A stretch of 64,000 bases of DNA from the NCBI RefSeq assembly GCF_004123675.1, contig NZ_CP035417.1:3339501-3403500 (forward strand), in the 5' to 3' direction. Each line of letters opens with the position of its first letter. Position 1 is the stretch's first letter. Below the pieces are notes generated by a model. The model saw only the letters and a program-made list of their open reading frames with translations. It was not told the DNA's origin and made no database searches. Below, one piece after another: positions 35,490-44,432 of the stretch. The position numbers were made by a program, and so were the translations under genes. Source of the stretch: Leisingera sp. NJS204. Lineage in GTDB: Bacteria; Pseudomonadota; Alphaproteobacteria; Rhodobacterales; Rhodobacteraceae.

Positions 35490-36344
35490 ATGAGCACCCA
35501 ATTCGCCACCCTGCCCGACTTGATCCTGGAACCGATGGTGCGCGCAGCGCTGATGGAAGACCTGGGCCAGAACGGCGACATCACCACCCGCGCTGTGATC
35601 CCGGCCACAGCCGCCTACACCGCCCGGGTGAACGCCCGCGAGGACGGCGTGGTCTCCGGCATGCAGATCGCCCGGATCGCCTTTCATCTGGTGGATGCCG
35701 GGCTGAAGGTGGAAACGCTCCTGCCCGACGGCAGCCCCTGCCGTAAGGGCGACACGCTGATGACCATCGAAGGCTCTGCCGCCTCGATCCTGTCGGGCGA
35801 GCGTGTGGCGCTGAACTTTGCCGGACGGCTGACCGGTATTGCCACCCTTACTGCTGCCTTTGCCGCCGAGGTCAAGGGCACCGCCACCCGCATCACCTGC
35901 ACCCGCAAGACCACGCCGGGCCTGCGCATCGCCGAGAAGCAGGCGGTTCTGCATGGCGGCGGTTACAACCACCGTTTCGGCCTGTCGGATGCCATCCTGA
36001 TCAAGGACAACCACATCGCCGCGGCTGGCGGGGTGCGCGCCGTTCTGGACGCCGCCAAATCCAGCGTCAGCCACATGATGAAGGTGGAAATCGAAGTCGA
36101 CACTCTGGACCAGCTGACCGAAGTCATCGCCACCGGCGGTGCCGATGTGGTTCTGCTGGACAACATGGATACCCCCACCCTGGCCAAGGCTGTGGAGATC
36201 GCCAAGGGCCAGGTGGTGACCGAAGCCTCTGGCAACATGCGCCTTGACCGCATTGCCGAAGTGGCTGCAACCGGGGTTGATTACATTTCCTCCGGCGCGC
36301 TTACCCATTCGGCGCGCACCCTGGATCTGGGCCTTGATTTCTAA
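35490..36344 (+). CDS. nadC: Nicotinate-nucleotide pyrophosphorylase
   Basis: 284 residues. It converts quinolinate and PRPP to nicotinate mononucleotide. Motifs: ALMEDLGQNGDITTRAVIP, ALNFAGRLTGIATLTAAF, CTRKTTPGLRIAEKQAVLHGGGYNHR, LIKDNHIA and the closing SGALTHSARTLDLGLDF. ATG 35490 follows GGAG at 35481-35484, 10 bases after the nadB stop. PRPP also comes from PhnN, but no direct link is implied. Confidence 0.97.
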   Translation: MSTQFATLPDLILEPMVRAALMEDLGQNGDITTRAVIPATAAYTARVNAREDGVVSGMQIARIAFHLVDAGLKVETLLPDGSPCRKGDTLMTIEGSAASILSGERVALNFAGRLTGIATLTAAFAAEVKGTATRITCTRKTTPGLRIAEKQAVLHGGGYNHRFGLSDAILIKDNHIAAAGGVRAVLDAAKSSVSHMMKVEIEVDTLDQLTEVIATGGADVVLLDNMDTPTLAKAVEIAKGQVVTEASGNMRLDRIAEVAATGVDYISSGALTHSARTLDLGLDF

Positions 36345-36365
36345 GGCAGCCCCGAACCGCCGGAC

Positions 36366-36393
36366 ATAACGCCGGGCCAGTGCCCGGCGTTAT
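36366..36393. terminator. Terminator-like hairpin between nadC and the gtr cluster
   Basis: ATAACGCCGGG (36366-36376) pairs perfectly with CCCGGCGTTAT (36383-36393) around a 6-base loop. It lies between convergent genes and overlaps the stop codon of the glucosyltransferase gene, so it probably works in both directions. A short TTCG follows rather than a long T-run. Confidence 0.6.
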
Positions 36394-37862
36394 TCGTCAG
36401 CCTGGCGGTTTTTCCGGGCGGCCTCCAGCTTGCCTTCCCGCAGCGCCTTGGGCGACAGCATCAGCACCGAACCGCCATCAATATGGCGCACCTCATAGCC
36501 CTGCCCCTCCAGCAAGCCGCCGCGCAGCTCCCCGGGCAGGCCGGCACAGGCTTCAGGCCGGCTTTCGCACATCACGATGTCCCGCCCCGTCAGGTAATTC
36601 AGCCGGAATTCGACTGACTGATCCTTTTGCAGGTCCGACTTGTTGGCCGCTTCCAGGGACAGATAGGTTCCGGTGACATAAACCGTCCCCTCCCCGCCAG
36701 CCAGCTCTGCCGCCATGTCCTGGCTCAACCGGTTCCATTCGGTAGAGAAATAGTGGGTCAGCCCGGCAAAGATCACATACAGGGCCGTGAAGCCAAACAG
36801 CAGGTTGCGGCTCAGCCGGGCCCGCCCGCCGTCACGCAGCTGAAGGGCGAACAAGCCGACAAAGACTGCGCCAAATGCCCACAGAAACCCGCCGGACCGC
36901 ACCGGCATGTCGATGCCGCTGCGAATGACCTGCAGGCAGATCAGCGCCAGCCCCAGCCCGGCTCCGGACAGCATGTACAGCGCCCGCCATTTGTCCCGGC
37001 TCCACACGGCCCACACGGCACAGCCAAGCACCGCAGTCTGAAGCAGCGCCAGCCCGGTGATGCTGTAGCCGCCTTTCAGCACCAGGTTCACCAGGAAATC
37101 CGCGGCCAGTTTGGAATTTTTCAATGCCGAGGCCAGATCCGTCGCAGGGCTGGGATTGCGCCAGTCTGCCATCGGCACGCCGAACACCCCGTGTTCGGCA
37201 TAGTTCAGCGCGTAGATTGCCAGCATTCCAAGGGCAAAGCTGGCGATGAACAAAATCAGCAAACCCGCGAGATCCTTTGCCGAACGCGCGGCGTCTGCGC
37301 GGGTCAGGCTCATCGCGAGGATCAAAAACGGGTAGGTCGTATAAGACATCAGCGCCGCCGGAACAAAGACCAGCATCAGCCAGCGGCACGCCCGTTCGCT
37401 CAGCCGGGTGGCAAGCCAGCCATAGAGCGCCAGAATCGCCAGCCCCGGAAGCAATGTGTTGAACCACAGAGAGATCAGCACCGATGGCAGACACAGCCCG
37501 GCAATCAACGCTACCATCACCCGCTGCCAGACCTCAGCTTGCCGACCAAAAGCATTATGCACCAGACAGCCCAGATAGATCGCCCACAGCAGGTGGTAGG
37601 CCAGGAAGTTAACCCAGGCCGGCGTCACTACGCCGCGCAAATGCCACAGATAGTTGACCCAACGTCCTTCGGTCAGAGTTTTGGAATAGAACAATGATGG
37701 ATCCGCCAGCAGCGCCGGATAGTCGTCATGCCGGATCATTGGATCATGCAGTTGGAACAGCGCGGCCAACAGCATCAAGGCAAAGACCGCAGCTACCGTT
37801 ACCAGCAACTGCGGCACTGCAGGTCGCCCCGTAGCAGTACTGCCGGCGGTGGCAAGTGTCAT
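36390..37862 (-). CDS. GtrII-type membrane glucosyltransferase
   Basis: 490 residues with about ten membrane helices. The N-terminal loop after the first helix (FQLHDPMIRHDDYPALLADPSLFYSKTLTEGRWVNYLWHL) has the paired aspartates and GRW typical of GtrII family (Glucos_trans_II) enzymes. They transfer glucose from undecaprenyl-phosphate-glucose to O-antigen on the periplasmic side. It is the last gene of a cluster with a GtrB-like and a GtrA-like protein, which supports the role. The start overlaps the methyltransferase stop by 4 bases. The exact sugar and acceptor are unknown. Confidence 0.8.
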   Translation of the reverse strand: MTLATAGSTATGRPAVPQLLVTVAAVFALMLLAALFQLHDPMIRHDDYPALLADPSLFYSKTLTEGRWVNYLWHLRGVVTPAWVNFLAYHLLWAIYLGCLVHNAFGRQAEVWQRVMVALIAGLCLPSVLISLWFNTLLPGLAILALYGWLATRLSERACRWLMLVFVPAALMSYTTYPFLILAMSLTRADAARSAKDLAGLLILFIASFALGMLAIYALNYAEHGVFGVPMADWRNPSPATDLASALKNSKLAADFLVNLVLKGGYSITGLALLQTAVLGCAVWAVWSRDKWRALYMLSGAGLGLALICLQVIRSGIDMPVRSGGFLWAFGAVFVGLFALQLRDGGRARLSRNLLFGFTALYVIFAGLTHYFSTEWNRLSQDMAAELAGGEGTVYVTGTYLSLEAANKSDLQKDQSVEFRLNYLTGRDIVMCESRPEACAGLPGELRGGLLEGQGYEVRHIDGGSVLMLSPKALREGKLEAARKNRQADE

Positions 37863-38623
37863 CCTGCCGCCTCCTGCAGGCGGCGTGCACGGCGGGCCAG
37901 CACCGCAGCGCGGCCCTGGGCGATTCTGGTGACCACTGGCTGCGGCATCAGCGAGACGATCCCCCTCCGCATCCGCCAGCCGAGGCTGCCAGCCAGCGGC
38001 ACGTTCTGTCCAGCCGGTACTTCCGCAGCCAGCACCGCCTGCGGCAGGTTTCTTCGCCCAGCGGCATTGGCGTATAGAACGGTGTTATAGCGGTACCAAG
38101 GCTCGACGCCGTCGATGTCCTTCAGTTGGGGCCGGGCAAAGTCAAAGGCAGAGAAGCCGCGCGCGGCAAACATCTCCTGCCAGAATGACAGTGGCTTTTC
38201 GTTGATGTGAAATTCCCCTCCCTGCCCCGGCACCGCGGCTGAGAAAAGAACCCGGTCGGCGTGGCAGGTCAGGCTATCCACCAGCCGCTCCGAGGCCGCC
38301 TCGGGCAGATGCTCACCCACTTCCAGGCTTTGCGCCAGGTCAAACTTGCGTTTCAGGTCAAAGGGTTTGGTCAGGTCAGCTGCGTGAAACTGCTCACGCG
38401 GGATTGCCAGCCGGTCGCGATCTACATAATCGCCATCAACGCCGGCCACATCCATCACACCGGCCTTGATCCATTCGCTCAGCCAAACGCCACGGCCGCT
38501 GCCCAGATCCAGCACACTGCCCGCTTGCAGATGCGGCTGCACCACCGAAATCATCGCCTGCGCCGAAGATCGCGCGCCCTGGTCGATGTAATCGTAAAAC
38601 TCGTTGGAATAGATATGGGACAT
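37859..38623 (-). CDS. SAM-dependent methyltransferase in gtr cluster
   Basis: 254 residues. Motif I is QAGSVLDLGSGRGVWLSEWIKAG, followed by DVAGVDGDYVDRDRL, FDLAQSLEVGEHLPEAASERLVDSL, all of the class I fold. It lies between the GtrA and GtrII genes, so it may methylate the sugar that is flipped or added by this cluster. Standard phage gtr operons lack such a gene. Confidence 0.85.
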   Translation of the reverse strand: MSHIYSNEFYDYIDQGARSSAQAMISVVQPHLQAGSVLDLGSGRGVWLSEWIKAGVMDVAGVDGDYVDRDRLAIPREQFHAADLTKPFDLKRKFDLAQSLEVGEHLPEAASERLVDSLTCHADRVLFSAAVPGQGGEFHINEKPLSFWQEMFAARGFSAFDFARPQLKDIDGVEPWYRYNTVLYANAAGRRNLPQAVLAAEVPAGQNVPLAGSLGWRMRRGIVSLMPQPVVTRIAQGRAAVLARRARRLQEAAG

Positions 38624-38641
38624 AGTTGCTCCGATCGATTG

Positions 38642-39034
38642 TCAGCCAGCCGCGGCATACACCCAGAGGCGGAAGATGATAAAATTCTGAACCGGCAGGA
38701 TCACCGTGACGGCAGCGGCGGACAGCCAATCCGCCCAGCCCAACGCCGGACCGATCACACCGGTGATCAGCGCCGAGACGGCAAATCCCGCAGCGATGGT
38801 GCAGGAAAAGCGCAGCATCTGCTCCGGCATGCCCAACGGGCGGCGGAAGGTCCATGCCGTTTGCAGTACATATTGAACAGCGACAGCAACGGCAAAGGCG
38901 AGCACATTTGCGGACGCCTGTGCCAGCCCCGATGCCAGCAACGCGGTATAGCCCAGCACATAAAGCCCCGCGACCGTCGCGCCCACAATCGAGAACCGCA
39001 GAACCTGACCGGAATCGCCCCCCAAAACAGCCAT
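38642..39034 (-). CDS. GtrA family membrane protein
   Basis: 130 residues with four predicted helices (FSIVGATVAGLYVLGYTALLASGLA; NVLAFAVAVAVQYVLQTAWTF; LRFSCTIAAGFAVSALITGVIG; WLSAAAVTVILPVQNFIIFRLWVY). This is the GtrA layout, a proposed flippase for undecaprenyl-phosphate-linked glucose. It sits 2 bases after the GtrB-like gene. Confidence 0.85.
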   Translation of the reverse strand: MAVLGGDSGQVLRFSIVGATVAGLYVLGYTALLASGLAQASANVLAFAVAVAVQYVLQTAWTFRRPLGMPEQMLRFSCTIAAGFAVSALITGVIGPALGWADWLSAAAVTVILPVQNFIIFRLWVYAAAG

Positions 39035-39036
39035 CC

Positions 39037-40014
39037 TTACGACGCTTCCTTGTGCCGGGGGGCCGTTTCGATGTTCACCGGATCAGCCGCCGCCGCAGTG
39101 CCGGTTTCTTCCGACAAAAAGTACATGGGCCGCTGTTTGCTCTCCATATAGAGCCTGCCGATGTATTCCCCCATGATCCCCAGCGTCAGCAGCTGAATGC
39201 CCGAGAAGAAGGAAATCGCCAGCAGCATCGACGCCCAGCCCGGCGCGGTGTTGTGAAGGATCAGCGACAGGAACACATAGACCGCCATCAGGAAAGTCAC
39301 ATAAAGGCTCAGGAACGCCAGCCGCGTCGCCATTTTCAGCGGCTTGGTGGAGAACCCGGTCAGCGCGTCCGTCGCAAAGCGCAGCATGGCCCGGAACGGG
39401 TATTTGGTGACACCGGCAACCCGCGCATCGCGCACATATTCCAACCCGATCTGTTTGTAGCCTGCCCAGGCAAACATGCCGCGGATGAACCGCGCGCGCT
39501 CGGGCATTGCCAGCACTGCGTCCAGCGCGCGGCGGCTGACCAGACGGAAATCGCCGGTATCCTTGGGGATATCCACATCCGACAGCGTGTTCAGGAAACG
39601 GTAGAACCCATAGGCCGTGATCTTCTTGAACAGGGTCTCCCCCTGCCGTTCGGCCCGGCGCCCGTAAACCACGTCATAGCCGCGGTCCATCATCATCATC
39701 ATGTCCGGCAGGATTTCCGGCGGGTCCTGCAGGTCGGCGTCCAGCATAAAGACACGCGCGCCACGCGCAGCCTCCAGCCCCGCGGTCAGCGCCACCTGAT
39801 GACCGCGGTTCGCCGACAGGCGGATGCCGCGCACCACAGGGTATTTGGCATGGGCCGCCTCTATCGCCGCCCAGGTTTGGTCGCTGGATCCGTCATCCGC
39901 CAGGATGATCTCGGCGTCCTGCGCCCATGGTTCAATGGCCTGCACCAGCCGCTCCACCAGCATGGGGACCGACTCTTCTTCATTGTAGCAGGGCACAACA
40001 ACGGAAAGCTGCAC
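39037..40014 (-). CDS. GtrB-like bactoprenol glycosyltransferase (GT2)
   Basis: 325 residues from GTG 40014. It opens LSVVVPCYNEEESVPMLVERL and has ILADDGSSDQTW, ANRGHQVALTAGLEAARGARVFMLDADLQDPPE and two C-terminal helices (LAFLSLYVTFLMAVYVFLSL; MLLAISFFSGIQLLTLGIMGEYIGRLY). That is the GtrB/DpmA-like architecture that loads sugar on undecaprenyl phosphate. The frame extends to ATG 40116, but the GTG directly precedes the conserved sequence. First gene of the gtr cluster. Confidence 0.85.
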   Translation of the reverse strand: MQLSVVVPCYNEEESVPMLVERLVQAIEPWAQDAEIILADDGSSDQTWAAIEAAHAKYPVVRGIRLSANRGHQVALTAGLEAARGARVFMLDADLQDPPEILPDMMMMMDRGYDVVYGRRAERQGETLFKKITAYGFYRFLNTLSDVDIPKDTGDFRLVSRRALDAVLAMPERARFIRGMFAWAGYKQIGLEYVRDARVAGVTKYPFRAMLRFATDALTGFSTKPLKMATRLAFLSLYVTFLMAVYVFLSLILHNTAPGWASMLLAISFFSGIQLLTLGIMGEYIGRLYMESKQRPMYFLSEETGTAAAADPVNIETAPRHKEAS

Positions 40015-40216
40015 TTTCTCGCCCCCAATACTGTTTGTTAACCGCTCGTTAACTAAGATACTGGCCGATCCGGCACGGCCAAGGCAACGGCAGCCCGCTG
40101 AGGGTTTAATTTGCAATCAAATGGTTAAAGGCCTGTGTGTTTTTGGTAACGCACTATGTCAAAACCAAGGCAAATGCGGACGAATTGCCGAAAACCCGCC
40201 CGCATCCCGCCCTGGA

Positions 40217-42202
40217 TTACAGCACGCCGCGCGGAATCACTTCCTGCCATTCCTTGGTCAGGACCACTTCCCTGTTTGCGCCCTCATAGGCCGTCACCCG
40301 GCGCCAGAGGTAAAAATTCTCCCGGTCGCAGGTCACCTTGTTTTCAGTGTCAATTGCAACTTGCCAGCCGCCACGCTCGAATTCGAAATTCCAGTTGCTG
40401 GCAAAGGCTGCAGTGGCCGGATCATCCGGATGCACTTCGTAATGCATGGAGACATGGCTGCCTGCGCTCATGCCGTGGCTGGGATCCACCGCCTTGCCGT
40501 AATCGTCAAAGGTATCCAGCACCAGCGCGCCGTCTTCCCGGGTCCAGGTCCTGGAGGTGCCGCCAGCCGCCCGCAGCTTCTCCGCCTGCAGCACCGGATA
40601 GTCCCGCGGCGCGCCAGGGGCCTGCGGGTCGATCTCTTGCGAAACCCGCCGCTCGGGCAACACCAGCGTGCAAGCTTCGAGATGCAGCGTGACTTTTGCT
40701 GCCTCCGGCGCGGGCCAGACAATCGGCCAGTAGGACGTCGACAGCGCCAGCCGCAGCACGTGCCCCGCCTTCAGACGGTGCGCGCATTCATTCAACTCGA
40801 TCTCCGCTTCATACCGCTCACCCGGCACCAGGTTTTGCGGCGCCTCGAACCCGTTGCGGCAGGTCAGGTTCAGCGGCCGGAAGGTGATCCGTTGCGAGAC
40901 ACCTTCAGGCGAGACATCACACAGCCGCGCCACCAGCTGCGCCACCGGCCTGTCGACGCTGAACGCCACCTTGACCCGCGGCCGGCCCAGCAGCTCCAGC
41001 GGATCTGCCAGCGGTGCGCTGTCAAAACAGGCAGACAACGCATCGTCGCCTGCCTGATCGCCCGCCAGTTCATTGTCGAACCGCATCCCCGGACAGAAAT
41101 AGCCCGACGCCTGCCCGACCGTCGCCGGGCTGCTGACTGTCTGAGTGCCGCTTGCAGCCTCTCCGGCCAGCACGCCCGTGCCCAGATGCATCACCCGCTC
41201 CTGCACATTGGGTGAGGGCCACGCGGCTTCCGCCACCCAGCGCCCCTGACGCGGTTTGTTCTGCATCGACGGATTGAAATGCTCCTGCATGTAGACACGG
41301 TAGTCCGGCAGGTCTTCCGCCCCGGTCTCCTCGCCCTTCAGCCATTTGCCGAACCAGGTCAGCACCTCGCCATGGAAATCCGCCGGATCCAGCTTGGCGA
41401 TATGGGCATAGCGGTGCTCCCACGGGCCGATCATCGCCTTGGCCGGCACTGTCAGATTGGCGGCCAGCGCGGGCGGCGCATTCACATAGGCATCCGCCCA
41501 GCCGGTGATTGCCAGCACCGGTGCCTGGATCGCCGGCCAGTCCTCGCAGACCGATCCATGCTTCCACTGGCCATCCCTGGTCTGTTGCCGCAGCCAGTCC
41601 GCGGCCATGAAAGGCATCTCTTCGATCCGCTTGATCCAATCCGCGCGCCAGTCCGGGCGCAGCTCAGGATCCGCAGGGCGCGACTGATATGCAAACATCT
41701 GACTGCCCCAGTTGGCGTTGTCGCTAAGGAGACAACCGCCCATGTAGTGGATATCATCGGCATAACGATCCACGGTCGAGGCAACCGAGACCACCGCTTT
41801 CAACGCCTCCGGGCGGCGGAACGCCAGCTGCAACCCGTTGAAACCGCCCCAGCTGATGCCAATCATGCCGATATTGCCATCGCACCAGTCTTGCGCTGCG
41901 ATCCAGGCCAGAACCGCCTCGCCATCGCTCAGCTCCTGCTCGGAGTATTCATCGTCAAACACGCCCTCGCTGTCGCCGGTGCCGGCAATATCCACCCGGA
42001 TGCAGGCATAGCCTTCGGTGGCAAAAACCGGATGCGTGGTTTCATCGCGGGGCGCTGTGCCGTCGCGCTTGCGATAGGGCAAATACTCCAAAATTGCCGG
42101 AAACGGCCCCTCGCCTTCGGGCATCCACATCCGCGCCGCCAGCTTGCGCCCGTCCGGCAGGGTGATCCAGGTGTTTTCAATGATGCTGAATGTGCCGGGC
42201 AT
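40217..42202 (-). CDS. CocE/NonD family hydrolase (X-Pro dipeptidyl-peptidase-like)
   Basis: 661 residues. The N-terminal alpha/beta-hydrolase has the nucleophile elbow IGISWGGFNG with S117, DIAGTGDSEG and DDEYSEQELSDGEAVLAWIAAQ. The C-terminal half is the jelly-roll domain of the family (RPRVKVAFSVDRPVAQLVARLCDV, GHVLRLALSTSYWPIVWPAPEAAKVTLH). Family members cleave esters, amides or X-Pro peptides. No signal peptide, so probably cytosolic. It is divergent from an XRE regulator with direct repeats between them. Confidence 0.88.
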   Translation of the reverse strand: MPGTFSIIENTWITLPDGRKLAARMWMPEGEGPFPAILEYLPYRKRDGTAPRDETTHPVFATEGYACIRVDIAGTGDSEGVFDDEYSEQELSDGEAVLAWIAAQDWCDGNIGMIGISWGGFNGLQLAFRRPEALKAVVSVASTVDRYADDIHYMGGCLLSDNANWGSQMFAYQSRPADPELRPDWRADWIKRIEEMPFMAADWLRQQTRDGQWKHGSVCEDWPAIQAPVLAITGWADAYVNAPPALAANLTVPAKAMIGPWEHRYAHIAKLDPADFHGEVLTWFGKWLKGEETGAEDLPDYRVYMQEHFNPSMQNKPRQGRWVAEAAWPSPNVQERVMHLGTGVLAGEAASGTQTVSSPATVGQASGYFCPGMRFDNELAGDQAGDDALSACFDSAPLADPLELLGRPRVKVAFSVDRPVAQLVARLCDVSPEGVSQRITFRPLNLTCRNGFEAPQNLVPGERYEAEIELNECAHRLKAGHVLRLALSTSYWPIVWPAPEAAKVTLHLEACTLVLPERRVSQEIDPQAPGAPRDYPVLQAEKLRAAGGTSRTWTREDGALVLDTFDDYGKAVDPSHGMSAGSHVSMHYEVHPDDPATAAFASNWNFEFERGGWQVAIDTENKVTCDRENFYLWRRVTAYEGANREVVLTKEWQEVIPRGVL

Positions 42203-42283
42203 TTGGTCTTCCTTGTCTCAGTTCCGGGCGGTGCCCTTTGGCGGTACTCTTGCCAAACCGGCATCGAAAGAAAAGTGATCACT

Positions 42284-42311
42284 TGTACGCATATGTAAGC
42301 GAGTGTACGCA
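42284..42311. promoter_or_regulatory. Direct repeats TGTACGCA between hydrolase and regulator genes
   Basis: Two identical octamers TGTACGCA at 42284-42291 and 42304-42311, start-to-start 20 bp (about two helical turns, same DNA face). The sequence between them is AT-rich (TATGTAAGC). They lie in the 141-base gap between the divergent CocE-like and XRE genes, so they are a candidate binding site for the XRE protein. Confidence 0.5.
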
Positions 42312-42343
42312 GTCAGACAGCCATTCCGTGAAAGCCCGCACCG

Positions 42344-43132
42344 ATGCCCGACGATTTTTCCCGCAATTTGCGAAGGCTGTGCGCCGATACCGGCAGCATC
42401 GCTCAGGTCTGCCGCGAGATCGGTATGAACCGGCAGCAGTTTAACCGGTATCTCAACGGGCACGGCCTGCCTTCGGCCCACAATCTGCACCGCATCGCGC
42501 GTTACTTCGGGCTGGAGGAGGAGGCGCTGTTTACCCCGCATCAGGACTTTCGCCAGCAAAGGGGTGCTGCCGCCGCGGTGTCGGCCCCGGCCTTGCAATT
42601 CGGCAGCCTGTTCCGCGATCAGGCCCGGCGGCTGCGCCGTTTCATGGGCGTCTACCACGGTTATTTCCGCACCCCGACCTGGCCCGGCCAGATTCTGCGC
42701 ACGCTGATCTGGCTGCGCCCGCAGGACGGCTGCGCCGTCACCCATACATTTGAGCGCGCCATTGCCCGCGACGGCAGTATTCGCCAGCGCAGCCGCTATG
42801 CCGGCATGGCCACCCTCCGCAACAACCGGATCTGCATGTATGAAACGCCCCGCCGCGGCGGCGGCTACCTGTCCGAAACAGTGCTGATGCCCGCCCATCC
42901 GCAGCAGGTCTCCTACTTGCAGGGGCTGACCCTGGGGATCTCCGCAGGCCCCGGCCAGGCGCCCTTCGCCACAAACACCGTCTGGGTGCGGATCGGCGAA
43001 AGGACCTCGGCCCGCGAGGCGCTTGCCGCAACCGGTGCTTACCCTGAGGCCAGCCCCCGCATTGACCCGAAGGTACGGCGCCTGCTGGGAGAACAACCGC
43101 CGCTGAGCCTGAGCGCAGGCCCTCAGGTTTAA
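42344..43132 (+). CDS. XRE-type transcriptional regulator with long C-terminal domain
   Basis: 262 residues. The helix-turn-helix is at about 5-65: NLRRLCADTGSIAQVCREIGMNRQQFNRYLNGHGLPSAHNLHRIARYFGLEEEAL. The C-terminal ~170 residues (GSLFRDQARRLRRFMGVYHGYFRTPTWPGQILRTLIWL onward) resemble no domain I can name and may sense a ligand. It is divergent from the hydrolase gene, which it may control. Confidence 0.82.
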   Translation: MPDDFSRNLRRLCADTGSIAQVCREIGMNRQQFNRYLNGHGLPSAHNLHRIARYFGLEEEALFTPHQDFRQQRGAAAAVSAPALQFGSLFRDQARRLRRFMGVYHGYFRTPTWPGQILRTLIWLRPQDGCAVTHTFERAIARDGSIRQRSRYAGMATLRNNRICMYETPRRGGGYLSETVLMPAHPQQVSYLQGLTLGISAGPGQAPFATNTVWVRIGERTSAREALAATGAYPEASPRIDPKVRRLLGEQPPLSLSAGPQV

Positions 43133-43165
43133 CCGCACCCGCTCTGCCGCGTGTCGGGCTGCGGG

Positions 43166-44269
43166 TTACTCCGGCAGCTTCGGCGCTGATTTCTTCAGCG
43201 CAAGTTCCGCATCCGAAAACGTCCACGGCCCCCGCACCCCCGGTACGCCTTCCGGCGCGATCTGCATCTGCCGGTGCTGGATCTGCGGATCCTCAAAGGC
43301 CTGCCCGATGGTGTTGATCGGCCCCGCGGGCACAGTTGCCGCCTCCAGCGCTGCCAGCAGATCCGTTTGCGTCCAGGCCGCCAGCACCTCCTCCAGAACC
43401 GCCGTCAGCACCTTGCGGTTGGCAACCCGCAGCTGGTTGGTCTGGAACCGCGCATCCGCTTTGGCCTCGGCCAGCCCCAGCACATCGCACAGCCGCAGGA
43501 ACTGCCCGTCATTGCCCACCGCCAGGATCACATGGCCGTCCTTCACTGCCATCACCTGATAAGGCGCGATATTCGGATGGTCATTGCCCAACCGCACCGG
43601 GCTGTCGCCGGTCGCCAGATAGTTCATCGCCTGGTTCGCCAGCAAGGCCGTCGCGCAGTCCATCAGCGACATATCCAGATGCTGGCCGCGGCCCGTTGTG
43701 TGGCGCTGCTCCACCGCCGCAAGAATGCCGATCGTGCCATAAAGCCCGGTGACAATATCGGTGATCGCCACCCCCACCTTCTGCGGCTGGCCATCCTGCG
43801 CGCCGGTGATCGACATCAAGCCTGACATGCCCTGCAGCAGAAAGTCATAGCCCGCCCGCTTGGCATAAGGTCCGTCCTGGCCAAAACCGGTGACCGAGCA
43901 GTAGATCAGCCGCGGGTTGATCTGCGCCAGGCTGTCGTAATCCAGTCCGTATTTCTTCAGACCGCCGACCTTGAAGTTCTCGATCAGAATGTCTGCGTCA
44001 CGGATCAGGTCAAGGACAGTCTGCTTGCCCTCCTCAGTCCGGAAATCAGCAACGACACAGTCCTTGCCCCGGTTGGCAGCATAATAATAAGCGGCGGTTT
44101 TATCGCCGTCCCGCTCAATGAACGGCGGCCCCCATTTGCGGGTATCGTCGCCGTCCGGGCTTTCCACCTTTACAACCTCAGCGCCCAGATCCGCCAGCGA
44201 CTGGCCGATCCAGGGCCCTGCCAGGATACGGGCAAGCTCAACCACCTTAAGGCCGGCTAGCGGGGTCAT
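43166..44269 (-). CDS. CaiB/BaiF class III CoA-transferase
   Basis: 367 residues. It opens with PLAGLKVVELARILAGPWIGQSLADLGAEVVKVESPDGDDTRKWGPPF, then NRGKDCVVADFRTEEGKQTVLDLIRDADILIENFKVGGLKKYGLDY with the catalytic-Asp neighbourhood (DADILIENF), GFGQDGPYAKRAGYDFLLQGMSGLMSITG. This is a full-length formyl-CoA-transferase/succinyl-CoA transferase-type enzyme. ATG 44269 is preferred because GGAGG lies 7 bases upstream; an in-frame ATG two codons earlier is too close to it. The substrate is unknown. Confidence 0.9.
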   Translation of the reverse strand: MTPLAGLKVVELARILAGPWIGQSLADLGAEVVKVESPDGDDTRKWGPPFIERDGDKTAAYYYAANRGKDCVVADFRTEEGKQTVLDLIRDADILIENFKVGGLKKYGLDYDSLAQINPRLIYCSVTGFGQDGPYAKRAGYDFLLQGMSGLMSITGAQDGQPQKVGVAITDIVTGLYGTIGILAAVEQRHTTGRGQHLDMSLMDCATALLANQAMNYLATGDSPVRLGNDHPNIAPYQVMAVKDGHVILAVGNDGQFLRLCDVLGLAEAKADARFQTNQLRVANRKVLTAVLEEVLAAWTQTDLLAALEAATVPAGPINTIGQAFEDPQIQHRQMQIAPEGVPGVRGPWTFSDAELALKKSAPKLPE

Positions 44270-44330
44270 GGGCATTCCTCCCTGTTGGTGCTTTGGTCTT
44301 TGCTGGATATGCTTAACGGCTGAAACAGCT

Positions 44331-44365
44331 CCGGGCAAGATTTGATCAAATCAACGCTTGCCCGG
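44331..44365. promoter_or_regulatory. Nested palindrome upstream of the CoA-transferase gene
   Basis: CCGGGCAAG (44331-44339) and CTTGCCCGG (44357-44365) are perfect 9-base arms. Inside them lies the perfect 14-base palindrome GATTTGATCAAATC (44339-44352). It sits 62-96 bases upstream of the CoA-transferase ATG and 68 bases downstream of the spermidine synthase stop. It may therefore be a terminator for one gene, an operator for the other, or both. Confidence 0.4.
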
Positions 44366-44432
44366 GTCCCGTGACAGGCCGGCTGCCAAAAACAGATATG
44401 TTCCGGGCTGTTTCCCGTGCCGGGATACGGCC

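Noticed and set aside
34019-35608. A 529-codon open frame on the minus strand opposite nadB
   Set aside because: The nadB frame is unmistakable; the other is a shadow caused by codon bias.
36390-40014. Prophage remnant suggested by gtr genes
   Set aside because: No integrase, attachment-site repeat, tail, capsid or lysis gene is visible on either side; the flanking genes are ordinary chromosomal functions.
40037-40053. Two GTTAAC hexamers upstream of the GtrB-like gene as an operator
   Set aside because: GTTAAC is a self-complementary AT-type hexamer that could arise by chance in a promoter region; there is no further symmetry or regulator nearby to support a site.
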